Shown here: in pieces, positions 8,287 to 16,251 of the stretch
Layout: the number at the start of each line of letters is the position of its first letter
Numbering within the stretch: position 1 is the first letter of the stretch
Source: an uncultured Paracoccaceae bacterium
Lineage (GTDB): Bacteria; Pseudomonadota; Alphaproteobacteria; Rhodobacterales; Rhodobacteraceae
DNA length: 64,000 nt
Reading direction: 5' to 3'
Assembly (NCBI GenBank): GCA_947496535.1
Contig: CANMDE010000001.1
Location: 372,001 to 436,000, forward strand
The notes under the pieces: model-generated
What the model saw: the letters and a program-made list of their open reading frames with translations, nothing else
Told to the model about the DNA's origin: nothing
The model's database searches: none
Program-made: the position numbers and the translations under genes

Positions 8287-8517
8287 ATGCCTAAGCGTAT
8301 CCTGGCCGGGGTTGTTACAAGCAACCAAAATGCTCAGACCGTCACAGTATCGGTTGAGCGTCGTTACAAGCACCCGCTGCTACAGAAAACGATCCGTAAG
8401 TCGAAGAAGTATCGTGCTCATGATGAGCAGAACGCATTCAACGTCGGTGACAAAGTTCGCATTCAAGAATGTGCACCGAAGTCGAAAACCAAACGCTGGG
8501 AGGTTATTGCCTCCTAG
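8287..8517 (+). CDS. rpsQ: 30S ribosomal protein S17
   Basis: S17 is a primary 16S rRNA-binding protein with an OB fold. The product has 76 residues with [19 protein letters not shown], the conserved [20 protein letters not shown] and the [16 protein letters not shown] segment. It follows rpmC almost directly. An 80-bp gap with a GC-rich segment separates it from rplN, which is longer than other spacings in this operon; a modest hairpin around GGGCCCCCGG can be drawn there but has no T tract. Confidence 0.97.
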   Translation: MPKRILAGVVTSNQNAQTVTVSVERRYKHPLLQKTIRKSKKYRAHDEQNAFNVGDKVRIQECAPKSKTKRWEVIAS

Positions 8518-8597
8518 GGCAGTACCACCCGGTTTAATCGAAACCCTGGGCCCCCGGACAGAAATCGGGACTTGCTCATAGGTCGGAAGGAAACCAA

Positions 8598-8966
8598 ATG
8601 ATCCAGATGCAGACCAATCTGGATGTTGCTGACAACAGCGGCGCTCGCCGTGTTCAGTGCATCAAGGTTCTGGGTGGTTCCCACCGTCGTTACGCCAGTG
8701 TTGGAGACATCATTGTCGTTTCGGTGAAGGAAGCCATTCCACGCGGTCGCGTAAAGAAAGGTGACGTCCGCAAGGCCGTCGTCGTACGCACTGCCAAAGA
8801 AGTACGCCGCGAAGATGGCACCGCCATCCGTTTTGACAGCAACGCTGCTGTCATCCTCAACAACAACAACGAGCCCATGGGTACACGTATCTTTGGACCA
8901 GTTGTTCGCGAGCTGCGCGCCAAGAACTTCATGAAAATCATCTCGCTTGCTCCGGAGGTGCTGTAA
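8598..8966 (+). CDS. rplN: 50S ribosomal protein L14
   Basis: L14 forms an intersubunit bridge. The product has 122 residues: [19 protein letters not shown] at the N-terminus, [22 protein letters not shown] in the middle and [27 protein letters not shown] at the end, exactly the family pattern. GGAAGGAAACC precedes the start, and rplX follows after 2 nt. Confidence 0.98.
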   Translation: MIQMQTNLDVADNSGARRVQCIKVLGGSHRRYASVGDIIVVSVKEAIPRGRVKKGDVRKAVVVRTAKEVRREDGTAIRFDSNAAVILNNNNEPMGTRIFGPVVRELRAKNFMKIISLAPEVL

Positions 8967-8968
8967 CC

Positions 8969-9274
8969 ATGGCTGCGAAACTCCGTAAAGGTGACGACGT
9001 CATCGTGCTCGCCGGCAAGGACAAGGGTAAGAAGGGCACAATCAGCTCGATCGATCCTAAAGCTGGCAAGGCGGTCGTTGATGGGATCAACATTTCCATC
9101 CGTCACACCAAGCAATCCCAGAATTCACAAGGTGGCCGCACGCCAAAGGCGATGCCGGTCCAGCTGTCCAATCTGGCAATCGTTGACAAGAATGGCAAAG
9201 CGACCCGCGTCGGCTTCCGTATGGATGGCGACAACAAGGTCCGTTTCGCCAAGACAACAGGGGATGCGATCTGA
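8969..9274 (+). CDS. rplX: 50S ribosomal protein L24
   Basis: L24 starts assembly of the large subunit. The 101-residue product has a KOW motif near the N-terminus ([20 protein letters not shown]) and the C-terminal extension [26 protein letters not shown] typical of alphaproteobacteria. Its TGA overlaps the rplE ATG by one base (TGATG). Nothing unusual. Confidence 0.97.
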   Translation: MAAKLRKGDDVIVLAGKDKGKKGTISSIDPKAGKAVVDGINISIRHTKQSQNSQGGRTPKAMPVQLSNLAIVDKNGKATRVGFRMDGDNKVRFAKTTGDAI

Positions 9275-9837
9275 TGCTTGATACCGCAAACTACACCCCG
9301 CGTTTGAAGACCGCCTACGCTTCCACAATTCGCGCTGCGATGAAGGAAGAGTTCGGTTACAAGAACGACATGCAGATCCCGAAGCTGGACAAGATCGTCC
9401 TGAACATCGGCTGCGGTGCTGAAGCTGTCCGTGACAGCAAGAAAGCCAAATCCGCTCAGGAAGATCTGACAACCATCGCCGGTCAGAAGGCCATGACAAC
9501 ACGCGCCAAGAAATCCATCGCTGGTTTCCGCGTTCGTGAAGACATGCCTTTGGGTGCCAAAGTGACCTTGCGCGGCGACCGGATGTTTGAATTCCTGGAC
9601 CGTCTGATCACCGTTGCTATGCCTCGTATCCGCGACTTCCGCGGCGTATCCGGCAAATCCTTTGACGGTCGCGGCAACTATGCCACCGGCCTGAAAGAGC
9701 ATCTGGTGTTCCCCGAGATCAACTTCGACAAGATCGATGAGAACTGGGGCATGGACATCGTTATCTGCACAACAGCGAACACTGACGCTGAAGCAAAGGC
9801 ATTGTTGAAAGCTTTCAACATGCCGTTCAACAGCTAA
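9274..9837 (+). CDS. rplE: 50S ribosomal protein L5
   Basis: L5 binds 5S rRNA in the central protuberance. The product has 187 residues with [17 protein letters not shown], the [26 protein letters not shown] segment and the C-terminal [21 protein letters not shown]. It overlaps rplX by one base and rpsN follows after 20 nt with AGGGAGAG. Standard. Confidence 0.98.
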   Translation: MLDTANYTPRLKTAYASTIRAAMKEEFGYKNDMQIPKLDKIVLNIGCGAEAVRDSKKAKSAQEDLTTIAGQKAMTTRAKKSIAGFRVREDMPLGAKVTLRGDRMFEFLDRLITVAMPRIRDFRGVSGKSFDGRGNYATGLKEHLVFPEINFDKIDENWGMDIVICTTANTDAEAKALLKAFNMPFNS

Positions 9838-9857
9838 GCGCCAGGGAGAGATTAGAT

Positions 9858-10163
9858 ATGGCTAAGAAATCCATGATCGCACGCGAAGTGAAGCGTGAAA
9901 AGCTGGTCAAGCAGTATGCCGAAAAGCGTGCCGCCTTGAAGGCAATCATCAACGACAAAGAAAAGCCCGTGGAAGAGCGGTTCAAGGCAACACTTGAACT
10001 GGCCAAACTGCCCCGGAACTCTTCTGCGACCCGTTTGCACAACCGTTGCCAGCTCACCGGGCGTCCACACGCCTATTACCGTAAACTGAAGATCAGCCGG
10101 ATCGCGCTGCGGGACCTTGGTTCCAATGGCGAAATTCCCGGCATGGTCAAGTCAAGCTGGTAA
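9858..10163 (+). CDS. rpsN: 30S ribosomal protein S14 (zinc-independent form)
   Basis: S14 is an assembly protein of the 30S head. The 101-residue product is the long C-minus form: only one cysteine lies in the [16 protein letters not shown] segment, so there is no CxxC zinc knuckle. The family tail [23 protein letters not shown] is intact. It lies in the usual position between rplE and rpsH. Confidence 0.97.
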   Translation: MAKKSMIAREVKREKLVKQYAEKRAALKAIINDKEKPVEERFKATLELAKLPRNSSATRLHNRCQLTGRPHAYYRKLKISRIALRDLGSNGEIPGMVKSSW

Positions 10164-10175
10164 GGAGCAACAATT

Positions 10176-10568
10176 ATGAATGATCCTATCGGTGATATGC
10201 TGACACGTATCCGCAACGGCCAGATGCGCGGCAAGAGCACGGTGGAAACACCTGCTTCCAAGCTGCGTGGCTGGGTTCTGGATGTGCTTTCTGACGAAGG
10301 CTACATCCGTGGTTACGAAAAGAAGGATGGCAGCAACGGCCACCCTGCTTTTGAAATCAGCCTGAAATACTACGAGGGCACCCCTGTTATTCGTGAAGTC
10401 AAGCGGGTCTCAAAACCCGGTCGTCGCGTTTACATGGGCGCACAGGACCTCCCATCTGTCCGTCAGGGCTTGGGTGTGTCGATTGTCTCCACCCCACAGG
10501 GTGTGATGTCGGATGCAAGTGCACGGGCGGCCAATGTTGGCGGCGAAGTGCTTTGCACCGTATTCTAA
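10176..10568 (+). CDS. rpsH: 30S ribosomal protein S8
   Basis: S8 binds the central domain of 16S rRNA and is the translational repressor of the spc operon in E. coli; whether that holds here is not shown. The product has 130 residues: [17 protein letters not shown], the middle [25 protein letters not shown] and C-terminal [35 protein letters not shown] precedes the ATG. Confidence 0.97.
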   Translation: MNDPIGDMLTRIRNGQMRGKSTVETPASKLRGWVLDVLSDEGYIRGYEKKDGSNGHPAFEISLKYYEGTPVIREVKRVSKPGRRVYMGAQDLPSVRQGLGVSIVSTPQGVMSDASARAANVGGEVLCTVF

Positions 10569-10578
10569 GGAGAATTCG

Positions 10579-11112
10579 ATGTCTCGTATTGGTAAAAAAC
10601 CGGTTGAGCTGCCATCGGGCGTTACCGCCTCTGTGTCAGGTCAGACCGTTGAAGTGAAAGGCCCCAAGGGGACCCGGACCTTTAAAGCAACCGATGACGT
10701 CACCCTTTCCGTTGAGGGTAACGTTGTCACAGTAGAACCACGTGGCAAATCCAAGCGTGCGCGCCAGCAGTGGGGCATGAGCCGCACGATGGTTGCGAAC
10801 CTGGCAACCGGCGTTTCCGAAGGCTTCAAGAAAGAGCTTGAGCTGTCGGGTGTTGGTTATCGTGCACAGATGCAGGGCAATGTCCTGAAGCTGTCATTGG
10901 GTTACAGCCACGATGTGAATTTCGAAGTGCCGGAGGGTGTCACCGTGACATCCGCAAAGCCCACCGAAATCACAGTGGAAGGTATCGACGAGCAACTTGT
11001 TGGTCAGGTCGCGGCAAACATCCGCGAATGGCGTAAGCCCGAGCCCTATAAGGGCAAGGGTATCAAGTACAAAGGCGAATATATCTTCCGCAAAGAAGGT
11101 AAGAAGAAGTAA
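10579..11112 (+). CDS. rplF: 50S ribosomal protein L6
   Basis: L6 lies near the factor-binding site of the 50S subunit. The 177-residue product begins [21 protein letters not shown] and ends with the conserved [23 protein letters not shown] and a basic tail. The open frame extends further upstream, but the ATG at 10579 has AAGGAGA 5 nt before it and matches the family N-terminus, so that start is chosen. It begins 10 nt after the rpsH stop. Confidence 0.97.
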   Translation: MSRIGKKPVELPSGVTASVSGQTVEVKGPKGTRTFKATDDVTLSVEGNVVTVEPRGKSKRARQQWGMSRTMVANLATGVSEGFKKELELSGVGYRAQMQGNVLKLSLGYSHDVNFEVPEGVTVTSAKPTEITVEGIDEQLVGQVAANIREWRKPEPYKGKGIKYKGEYIFRKEGKKK

Positions 11113-11123
11113 GGAACGCAAAA

Positions 11124-11489
11124 ATGGCAAACAGCAAGAGACAACTGTTTCTGAAGCGCCGTATGCGCGTTCGGAACAAGCTGCGCGGTGTGACCGCCAA
11201 CCAGGGCCGTGCCCGTCTGTCGGTTCATCGCAGCAACAAAAACATCAGCGTCCAGCTGATCGACGACGTGAACGGCGTGACACTCGCGTCCGCTTCGTCG
11301 CTCGAAAAGGATCTGGGCGTGGTTGGCAAGAACAACGTCGAAGCCGCAACCAAGGTGGGTACTGCAATTGCAGAGCGCGCCAAGAAAGCCGGCGTTGAAG
11401 TTGCATATTTCGACCGTGGTGGTTTCCTCTTTCACGGTAAGATCAAGGCTTTGGCCGAGGCTGCCCGTGAAGGTGGTTTGAAGATCTAA
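11124..11489 (+). CDS. rplR: 50S ribosomal protein L18
   Basis: L18 binds 5S rRNA together with L5. The product has 121 residues, starting [21 protein letters not shown], with [18 protein letters not shown] in the middle and [24 protein letters not shown] at the end. A 130-bp gap with two hairpins follows before rpsE, unlike the tight spacing elsewhere in the block. Confidence 0.97.
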   Translation: MANSKRQLFLKRRMRVRNKLRGVTANQGRARLSVHRSNKNISVQLIDDVNGVTLASASSLEKDLGVVGKNNVEAATKVGTAIAERAKKAGVEVAYFDRGGFLFHGKIKALAEAAREGGLKI

Positions 11490-11494
11490 AGTGG

Positions 11495-11513
11495 TGGTGG
11501 GTTTCACCCACCA
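11495..11513 (+). other. Hairpin after rplR
   Basis: TGGTGGGT and ACCCACCA form a perfect 8-bp stem with a TTC loop directly after the rplR stop. No T tract follows, so it is more likely an RNA-processing or stability hairpin than a terminator. Confidence 0.5.
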
Positions 11514-11528
11514 TACCAAAATCTGTAG

Positions 11529-11548
11529 GGTGCGCGTTCATGCGCACC
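11529..11548 (+). repeat. GGTGCGC hairpin repeat, copy 1
   Basis: GGTGCGCGTTCATGCGCACC forms a 7-bp stem with a 6-base loop. Its exact reverse complement occurs at 12398-12417, so the two copies flank rpsE-rpmD in opposite orientation. It resembles short palindromic intergenic repeats; the function is unknown. Confidence 0.7.
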
Positions 11549-11619
11549 TTCGATGATCCGGGGCTTTGGCTACCGCGATTGGACAACGCCCTCGGGCATG
11601 AAAACAAAGGACGCCATCA

Positions 11620-12198
11620 ATGGCAGAACGTGAAAACCGCGGCCGTGGCCGCAACCGTGAAGAGCAGACCCCCGAGTTTGCCGACCGTCTGGTCGCAATC
11701 AACCGGGTCTCGAAAACCGTTAAAGGTGGTAAGCGCTTTGGCTTTGCTGCCCTTGTCGTTGTTGGCGACCAAAAAGGCCGTGTTGGCTTTGGTAAGGGTA
11801 AAGCCAAGGAAGTTCCTGAGGCGATCCGCAAGGCCACTGAGCAAGCCAAGCGCAACATGATCCGTGTTGCCTTGCGCGAAGGCCGCACATTGCACCACGA
11901 TATCGAGGGTCGTCACGGCGCCGGTAAAGTGGTCATGCGTACAGCCCCTGCTGGTACCGGGATCATCGCTGGTGGTCCAATGCGTGCTGTTTTCGAAATG
12001 CTGGGTGTGCAGGACGTGGTTTCCAAGTCCATCGGTTCGCAGAACCCTTACAACATGATCCGCGCCACGATGAACGGTCTGACCAAAGAGCAGAGCCCAC
12101 GCAACGTGGCTCAGCGTCGTGGTAAGAAAGTGTCCGACATCCTGCCCAAGCGGGATGAGGCGCCAGCCGCATCCGCCCAAGTCGCTGAGGAGGCTTAA
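11620..12198 (+). CDS. rpsE: 30S ribosomal protein S5
   Basis: S5 affects translational accuracy at the decoding site. The 192-residue product has an N-terminal extension [24 protein letters not shown] as in other alphaproteobacteria, the double-stranded RNA-binding region [18 protein letters not shown], and [24 protein letters not shown]. It starts after the 130-bp gap; rpmD follows 3 nt after the stop. Confidence 0.97.
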   Translation: MAERENRGRGRNREEQTPEFADRLVAINRVSKTVKGGKRFGFAALVVVGDQKGRVGFGKGKAKEVPEAIRKATEQAKRNMIRVALREGRTLHHDIEGRHGAGKVVMRTAPAGTGIIAGGPMRAVFEMLGVQDVVSKSIGSQNPYNMIRATMNGLTKEQSPRNVAQRRGKKVSDILPKRDEAPAASAQVAEEA

Positions 12199-12201
12199 AC
12201 C

Positions 12202-12390
12202 ATGGCAAAAACTATCGTCGTCAAGCAGATCGGTTCTCCGATCCGCCGCCCAGCCAAACAGCGCGCTACGCTGGTTGGCCTTGGCCTGAACAAAATGAAC
12301 CGCACCCGCGAGCTGGAAGACACCCCTTCTGTTCGTGGTATGGTCAAAAGCATTTCGCACCTCGTCGAGATTATCGAAGAGCGCGGGTAA
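12202..12390 (+). CDS. rpmD: 50S ribosomal protein L30
   Basis: L30 is a small large-subunit protein. The 62-residue product has the pattern [32 protein letters not shown] in pieces and ends [13 protein letters not shown]. It is the last gene of the right ribosomal block: a hairpin repeat and a strong terminator follow, and rplO and secY, which often come next in other bacteria, are absent from this window. Confidence 0.97.
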   Translation: MAKTIVVKQIGSPIRRPAKQRATLVGLGLNKMNRTRELEDTPSVRGMVKSISHLVEIIEERG

Positions 12391-12397
12391 GCGATGC

Positions 12398-12417
12398 GGT
12401 GCGCATGAACGCGCACC
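12398..12417 (+). repeat. GGTGCGC hairpin repeat, copy 2 (inverted)
   Basis: GGTGCGCATGAACGCGCACC is the exact reverse complement of the repeat at 11529-11548. It lies 7 nt after rpmD, just ahead of the terminator. It can form a 7-bp stem on its own. Confidence 0.7.
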
Positions 12418-12432
12418 AAACAGAATGAAAAA

Positions 12433-12460
12433 GCGCCCTCGGGAAACCGGGGGCGTTTTT
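12433..12460 (+). terminator. Bidirectional terminator after rpmD
   Basis: The arms CGCCCTCGG and CCGGGGGCG form a 9-bp stem with one T-G pair and a GAAA loop, followed by TTTTT on the plus strand. On the minus strand the same hairpin is followed by T-rich GCTTTTTCATT, so it can also end the convergent DUF4344 gene. Confidence 0.88.
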
Positions 12461-12481
12461 GTTGGGATACGTCCACGCAGT

Positions 12482-13195
12482 TTATTGTTCGGGGTTTTGA
12501 GTCTCGAAACGCTCGATCAGGTCGTCGCAGATCAAGATGGTGCGGCCGTTGCGTGACCAGCCCGCGCCGCCCTCGCAATGATCGAAATGCAGGGCGATTT
12601 GGGAATGCCAGTCAAAGCTGCTGAGAACCTGCTGCAATTGGTTGTGCAACGTGCTGTCGCGGACTGCGGTCTCCCACGGGCCTTCGCCGATGGGAAAAAA
12701 CACTTCGTTGACCAAGGCACCGTCTGGCAGGCGTAGCGGTGATATGATGCGTCGCCATGAGCGGCTGATTTCCGGTGCCCGTTCGCGGCAAGCGGCAGCC
12801 TCGTCACCCGTTATGCCGCCATCGCGGGCGAGGGTCTCGAAAGTGTTGGGATCAAGTCCGTAGGCCAGGCAGATCATCTGGCCTGCTCGCCAGATATCGT
12901 CAGGATATTCCGAAAAGATGGTTTCTTCATCCATCTCAGATTCCCATGATTGTGCACGAGCAGTGATGATGTCCAACGCCTGATCGGGCATGTTTTGGAC
13001 GATATAGGTGGTCGCGAATGCGTCGGCGGCGATTTCTTCATTGCCAAGCACTGGCAGGTCGAATTCGCGGATCAGGGCATGGCCGATTTCGTGGATGGCC
13101 ACATGGGTCAGGACGTTTTCAGTGAAAGTCGACAGCGTTTGCGCCTGTGCCGCGTTGGCCAGAAGAATAGCTGTGATGGCGGTTAATTTGCGCAT
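12482..13195 (-). CDS. DUF4344-type exported metallopeptidase
   Basis: The 237-residue product has a signal peptide (MRKLTAITAILLANAAQAQT) and the zinc-protease motif HEIGH at residues 35-39. NEEIAADAFATTY follows at about 52-64 and may supply the third metal ligand. This order fits the DUF4344 putative metallopeptidase family, which is poorly characterised. Six cysteines suggest periplasmic disulfides. It is followed on the plus strand by the shared terminator after rpmD, and a TerB-like gene lies 11 nt upstream on the same strand, suggesting an operon. Confidence 0.8.
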   Translation of the reverse strand: MRKLTAITAILLANAAQAQTLSTFTENVLTHVAIHEIGHALIREFDLPVLGNEEIAADAFATTYIVQNMPDQALDIITARAQSWESEMDEETIFSEYPDDIWRAGQMICLAYGLDPNTFETLARDGGITGDEAAACRERAPEISRSWRRIISPLRLPDGALVNEVFFPIGEGPWETAVRDSTLHNQLQQVLSSFDWHSQIALHFDHCEGGAGWSRNGRTILICDDLIERFETQNPEQ

Positions 13196-13206
13196 GTCGG
13201 CACTCC

Positions 13207-13626
13207 CTACAATGTCATATGTCGCGCCCTTGCGCCCCGTTCGATGGCGGCTGCGTGCAGCCGGTCCAGTGCCAGTTCATCGCGGATTTCTTCGAGCATC
13301 CGTGCTTCTGGCCCGGCGATCCGTCCGTCGGCTGCGGCGACGTCGCAAGATAACGCATAGGCCGTTTCGAAAAGCGGCTCTGGCAATGCGTCCCGGATCA
13401 GGCCGAAAAGCGCCTCGAGCCCGTCTTCCTGTTCCAGCAAGTCGAAAACCATTTGGGACATGCGCGGTAGCCGCTCGGCGTCGTAGCCTGCGAAGATGGG
13501 CAAGTTATTGATGATATTGGTGATTTTCACCAATTCGGATGTGCGGATATTCTCGTCAGATGCGGATGTTGCGATCATCAACGCAACGAGCGTGTCTTGC
13601 GCGGTCAGTGGGGTTTCTTGCAGCAT
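13207..13626 (-). CDS. TerB-like tellurite-resistance family protein
   Basis: The 139-residue all-helical product resembles the TerB/DjlA-type fold: an N-terminal AQDTLVALMIATSASDENIRTSEL with acidic residues typical of the metal-binding part, and the second half FETAYALSCDVAAADGRIAGPEARMLEEI, repeating the A-x-SD/AADG pattern. TerB domains are thought to sense metals or stress at membranes; the role here is not known. It probably heads a two-gene operon with the metallopeptidase. Confidence 0.75.
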   Translation of the reverse strand: MLQETPLTAQDTLVALMIATSASDENIRTSELVKITNIINNLPIFAGYDAERLPRMSQMVFDLLEQEDGLEALFGLIRDALPEPLFETAYALSCDVAAADGRIAGPEARMLEEIRDELALDRLHAAAIERGARARHMTL

Positions 13627-13734
13627 CGGTTAATCCTCTGGTTCTATGTCCGGTTTATTGACGCTGTGCCCATGTCGCAATAGGGAGTGCGCTGTGATCG
13701 CCACTTTGGCGATGTCAAATATGTGAGAGAGATA

Positions 13735-15303
13735 ATGAGCAATCTGCGCGATGCGGCGATGAACTCCAAGGCCTGGCCCTTTGTTGAGGCGCGCGCGTTG
13801 CTCAAACGGTATGAGAAGAAGGACCCCGAGAAGGGATATGTCCTGTTTGAGACGGGATATGGTCCGTCCGGGTTGCCGCATATCGGCACTTTTGGCGAAG
13901 TTTTACGCACGACGATGATCCGGCGGGCGTTTGAGCTGATCTCGGATATTCCCACGAAACTGATCTGTTTTTCGGACGATCTGGACGGGATGCGCAAAGT
14001 GCCGGGCAATGTGCCGCAGCAGGAGATGCTGGCGGAGCATATTCAGAAGCCTTTGACATCTGTCCCTGATCCGTTTGGTACGCATGAAAGCTTTGGCGAT
14101 CATAACAACGCGATGTTGCGCCGGTTTTTGGATACGTTCGGGTTTGAGTACGAGTTTTATTCGGCCCGGGAGTTTTACAAATCCGGCCAGTTTGATGAGG
14201 TGCTTTTGCGTGCCGCTGCGCGTTACGATGACGTGATGGCCGTGATGTTGAAATCCCTGCGCGAAGAGCGGCAGGGGACCTATTCGATTTTCCTGCCGAT
14301 CCATCCTGAGACCGGCCGCGTGCTTTACGTTCCCATGAAGAATGTCGATGGCGACAAGGGCGAGATCACTTTTGATGACGAGGATGGTCGTGAATGGACC
14401 TTGCCCGTCACTGGCGGCAACGTGAAATTGCAGTGGAAGCCGGATTTCGGTGCCCGTTGGGCCGCGCTCGACGTTGATTTCGAGATGTATGGCAAGGAAC
14501 ATGCCACCAATACTGCGATCTATGACCGGATTTGCGAGATTTTGGGTGGGCGGAAGCCGAACCATTTTTCTTATGAGTTGTTTCTGGATGAGAATGGCCA
14601 GAAGATCTCGAAATCTTCAGGCAACGGGATTTCGATTGATGAATGGCTGACATACGCGGCGACCGAGAGCCTGTCTTATTTCATGTTTCTCAAGCCGAAG
14701 ACGGCCAAGCGGATGCATTTTGATGTGATTCCGAAGGCCGTTGATGAGTATCATCAGCAGCTCCGGGCTTATGCCGATCAGGATGATGCTGCGCGGCTGA
14801 ACAACCCGGTTTTCCATATCCACGGCCACAATGTGCCTGCCTCGGATATGGTGGTGCCGTTTGCGATGTTGTTGAACCTGGCATCGGTGTCTGGGGCCGA
14901 GAGCAAGGAAACCCTGTGGGGTTTCATTCAGCGTTATGCGCCGGAGGCATCCGCAGAGAAGAACCCGCAGATGGATCAGGCGGCGGGGTTTGCTGTGGCC
15001 TATTACAATGACTTCGTGAAGCCGACCAAGGTTTACCGCTCCCCTGATGATCAGGAACGTGCGGCGATGGAAGACTTGGTCGCGCGGTTGAAGACCTGGG
15101 ATGGCGGGCTGGATGCCGAGGCCCTGCAATCCATGGTCTTTGCCGTTGGTAAAGAGCATGGATTCGATCCGCTGCGGGGCTGGTTTACCGCACTCTACGA
15201 GGTGCTGCTGGGAGCCTCGCAGGGGCCGCGTTTTGGCGGTTTCATTGCGCTTTATGGTGTGGATGAGACGATTGCGCTGATTGAGGAAAAATTGGCGAAA
15301 TAG
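13735..15303 (+). CDS. lysS: Lysyl-tRNA synthetase, class I
   Basis: The 522-residue enzyme charges tRNA-Lys with lysine. It is the class I (archaeal-type) form found in some bacteria, including many alphaproteobacteria, and unrelated to the common class II LysRS. Seen: the HIGH-like HIGT at residues 49-52 within [13 protein letters not shown], and KISKS at about 290-294 before SGNG. The ATG at 13735 has GAGAGAGA just upstream; an in-frame GTG 48 bp earlier has no better support. A TfoX-like gene follows after 22 nt and may be co-transcribed. Confidence 0.95.
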   Translation: MSNLRDAAMNSKAWPFVEARALLKRYEKKDPEKGYVLFETGYGPSGLPHIGTFGEVLRTTMIRRAFELISDIPTKLICFSDDLDGMRKVPGNVPQQEMLAEHIQKPLTSVPDPFGTHESFGDHNNAMLRRFLDTFGFEYEFYSAREFYKSGQFDEVLLRAAARYDDVMAVMLKSLREERQGTYSIFLPIHPETGRVLYVPMKNVDGDKGEITFDDEDGREWTLPVTGGNVKLQWKPDFGARWAALDVDFEMYGKEHATNTAIYDRICEILGGRKPNHFSYELFLDENGQKISKSSGNGISIDEWLTYAATESLSYFMFLKPKTAKRMHFDVIPKAVDEYHQQLRAYADQDDAARLNNPVFHIHGHNVPASDMVVPFAMLLNLASVSGAESKETLWGFIQRYAPEASAEKNPQMDQAAGFAVAYYNDFVKPTKVYRSPDDQERAAMEDLVARLKTWDGGLDAEALQSMVFAVGKEHGFDPLRGWFTALYEVLLGASQGPRFGGFIALYGVDETIALIEEKLAK

Positions 15304-15325
15304 CTAGTTTGCGGTAGGCTGCGGC

Positions 15326-15670
15326 ATGGACCGCGATGCCGTTATTGCCATTTATGATCGTCTGATTGCCCAGCATGATGGTCTTGTCCGCAAGGGCAAG
15401 GCCAGCGCCTATACCGCGATGAATGGCAATATGTTCAGCTTTGTCGGACCGGATGGCGAGATGTGTATCCGGCTGTCGAAAGAAGGGATCGCCGCTTATG
15501 GTGCGGATTATCCGAACGATCCGGTAATCCGCTACAATAGCGTGATGAATGGCTATGTTGCGGTGCCGGAAGCGCTGCTGCGCGATGAGGCCACTTTGGC
15601 GGACTGGTTTGCCAAATCAGTGATCTTTGCCGGGACTTTGAAGCCGAAGTCCACAAAGAAAAAGAACTGA
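15326..15670 (+). CDS. TfoX/Sxy-like small protein
   Basis: The 114-residue product looks like the N-terminal domain of the TfoX/Sxy family: YTAMNGNMFSFVGPDGEMCIRLSKEG, then NGYVAVPEALLRDEATLADWFAKS and a basic tail KPKSTKKKN. In gammaproteobacteria TfoX controls competence, but stand-alone versions in this family have no known role. It lies 22 nt after lysS. The assignment rests on pattern recognition only. Confidence 0.65.
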   Translation: MDRDAVIAIYDRLIAQHDGLVRKGKASAYTAMNGNMFSFVGPDGEMCIRLSKEGIAAYGADYPNDPVIRYNSVMNGYVAVPEALLRDEATLADWFAKSVIFAGTLKPKSTKKKN

Positions 15671-15717
15671 ACGCCTGATCGCGACGTATCCATAATATCT
15701 GGACAGCGGAGGTGCGG

Positions 15718-16125
15718 ATGATGCGACGTTTTATTGTGATGCTTTTTGGGCTGTGGCTGGTTGCTACATCTGCTGCCGCGCAGGACGCCAATGCGATTGA
15801 AGATGTCATTGGCGACCAGCTTCGGGCATTCAATGATCGCGATGTGGCCGAAGCCTGGCAATATGCCAGCCCCAATATCAAACGCCTGTTCGGTAGTTCG
15901 GACAATTTTGGGATGATGGTCCAGCAGGGCTATCCCATGGTCTGGGACAATCGGGATGTGCGGTATCTGGAACTGCGCGAGATTTCGGGCAATATCTGGC
16001 AGAAGGTCCGTGTTGTTGATCCGTCCGGGACAGAACACTGGCTGAATTATCAGATGATTGAGACAGTCGCCGGTTGGCGCATCAATGGTGTTCAATTGCT
16101 GCCGCCCGAGGATATCGGCACCTGA
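15718..16125 (+). CDS. DUF4864 exported protein
   Basis: The roughly 135-residue product has a signal peptide (MMRRFIVMLFGLWLVATSAAAQD) and a cystatin/NTF2-like body typical of DUF4864: AIEDVIGDQLRAFNDRDVAEAWQYASP, then GYPMVWDNRDVRYLELREISG. Function unknown. The frame is open from a GTG at 15712, but GGAGG overlaps that codon, so the ATG at 15718 or 15721 is preferred. Confidence 0.8.
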   Translation: MMRRFIVMLFGLWLVATSAAAQDANAIEDVIGDQLRAFNDRDVAEAWQYASPNIKRLFGSSDNFGMMVQQGYPMVWDNRDVRYLELREISGNIWQKVRVVDPSGTEHWLNYQMIETVAGWRINGVQLLPPEDIGT

Positions 16126-16251
16126 CGCGCCCGTTGCGCCGTACTCCGTAACGGTGCTTTCAGACAGGATTTAGAGGTTCGTCCTACCCCTTTTCGCAAT
16201 GGCCCACTCGTTGGTTTGGGCCGCATCATGGCTGCGAAAGAGGTATTTTCG

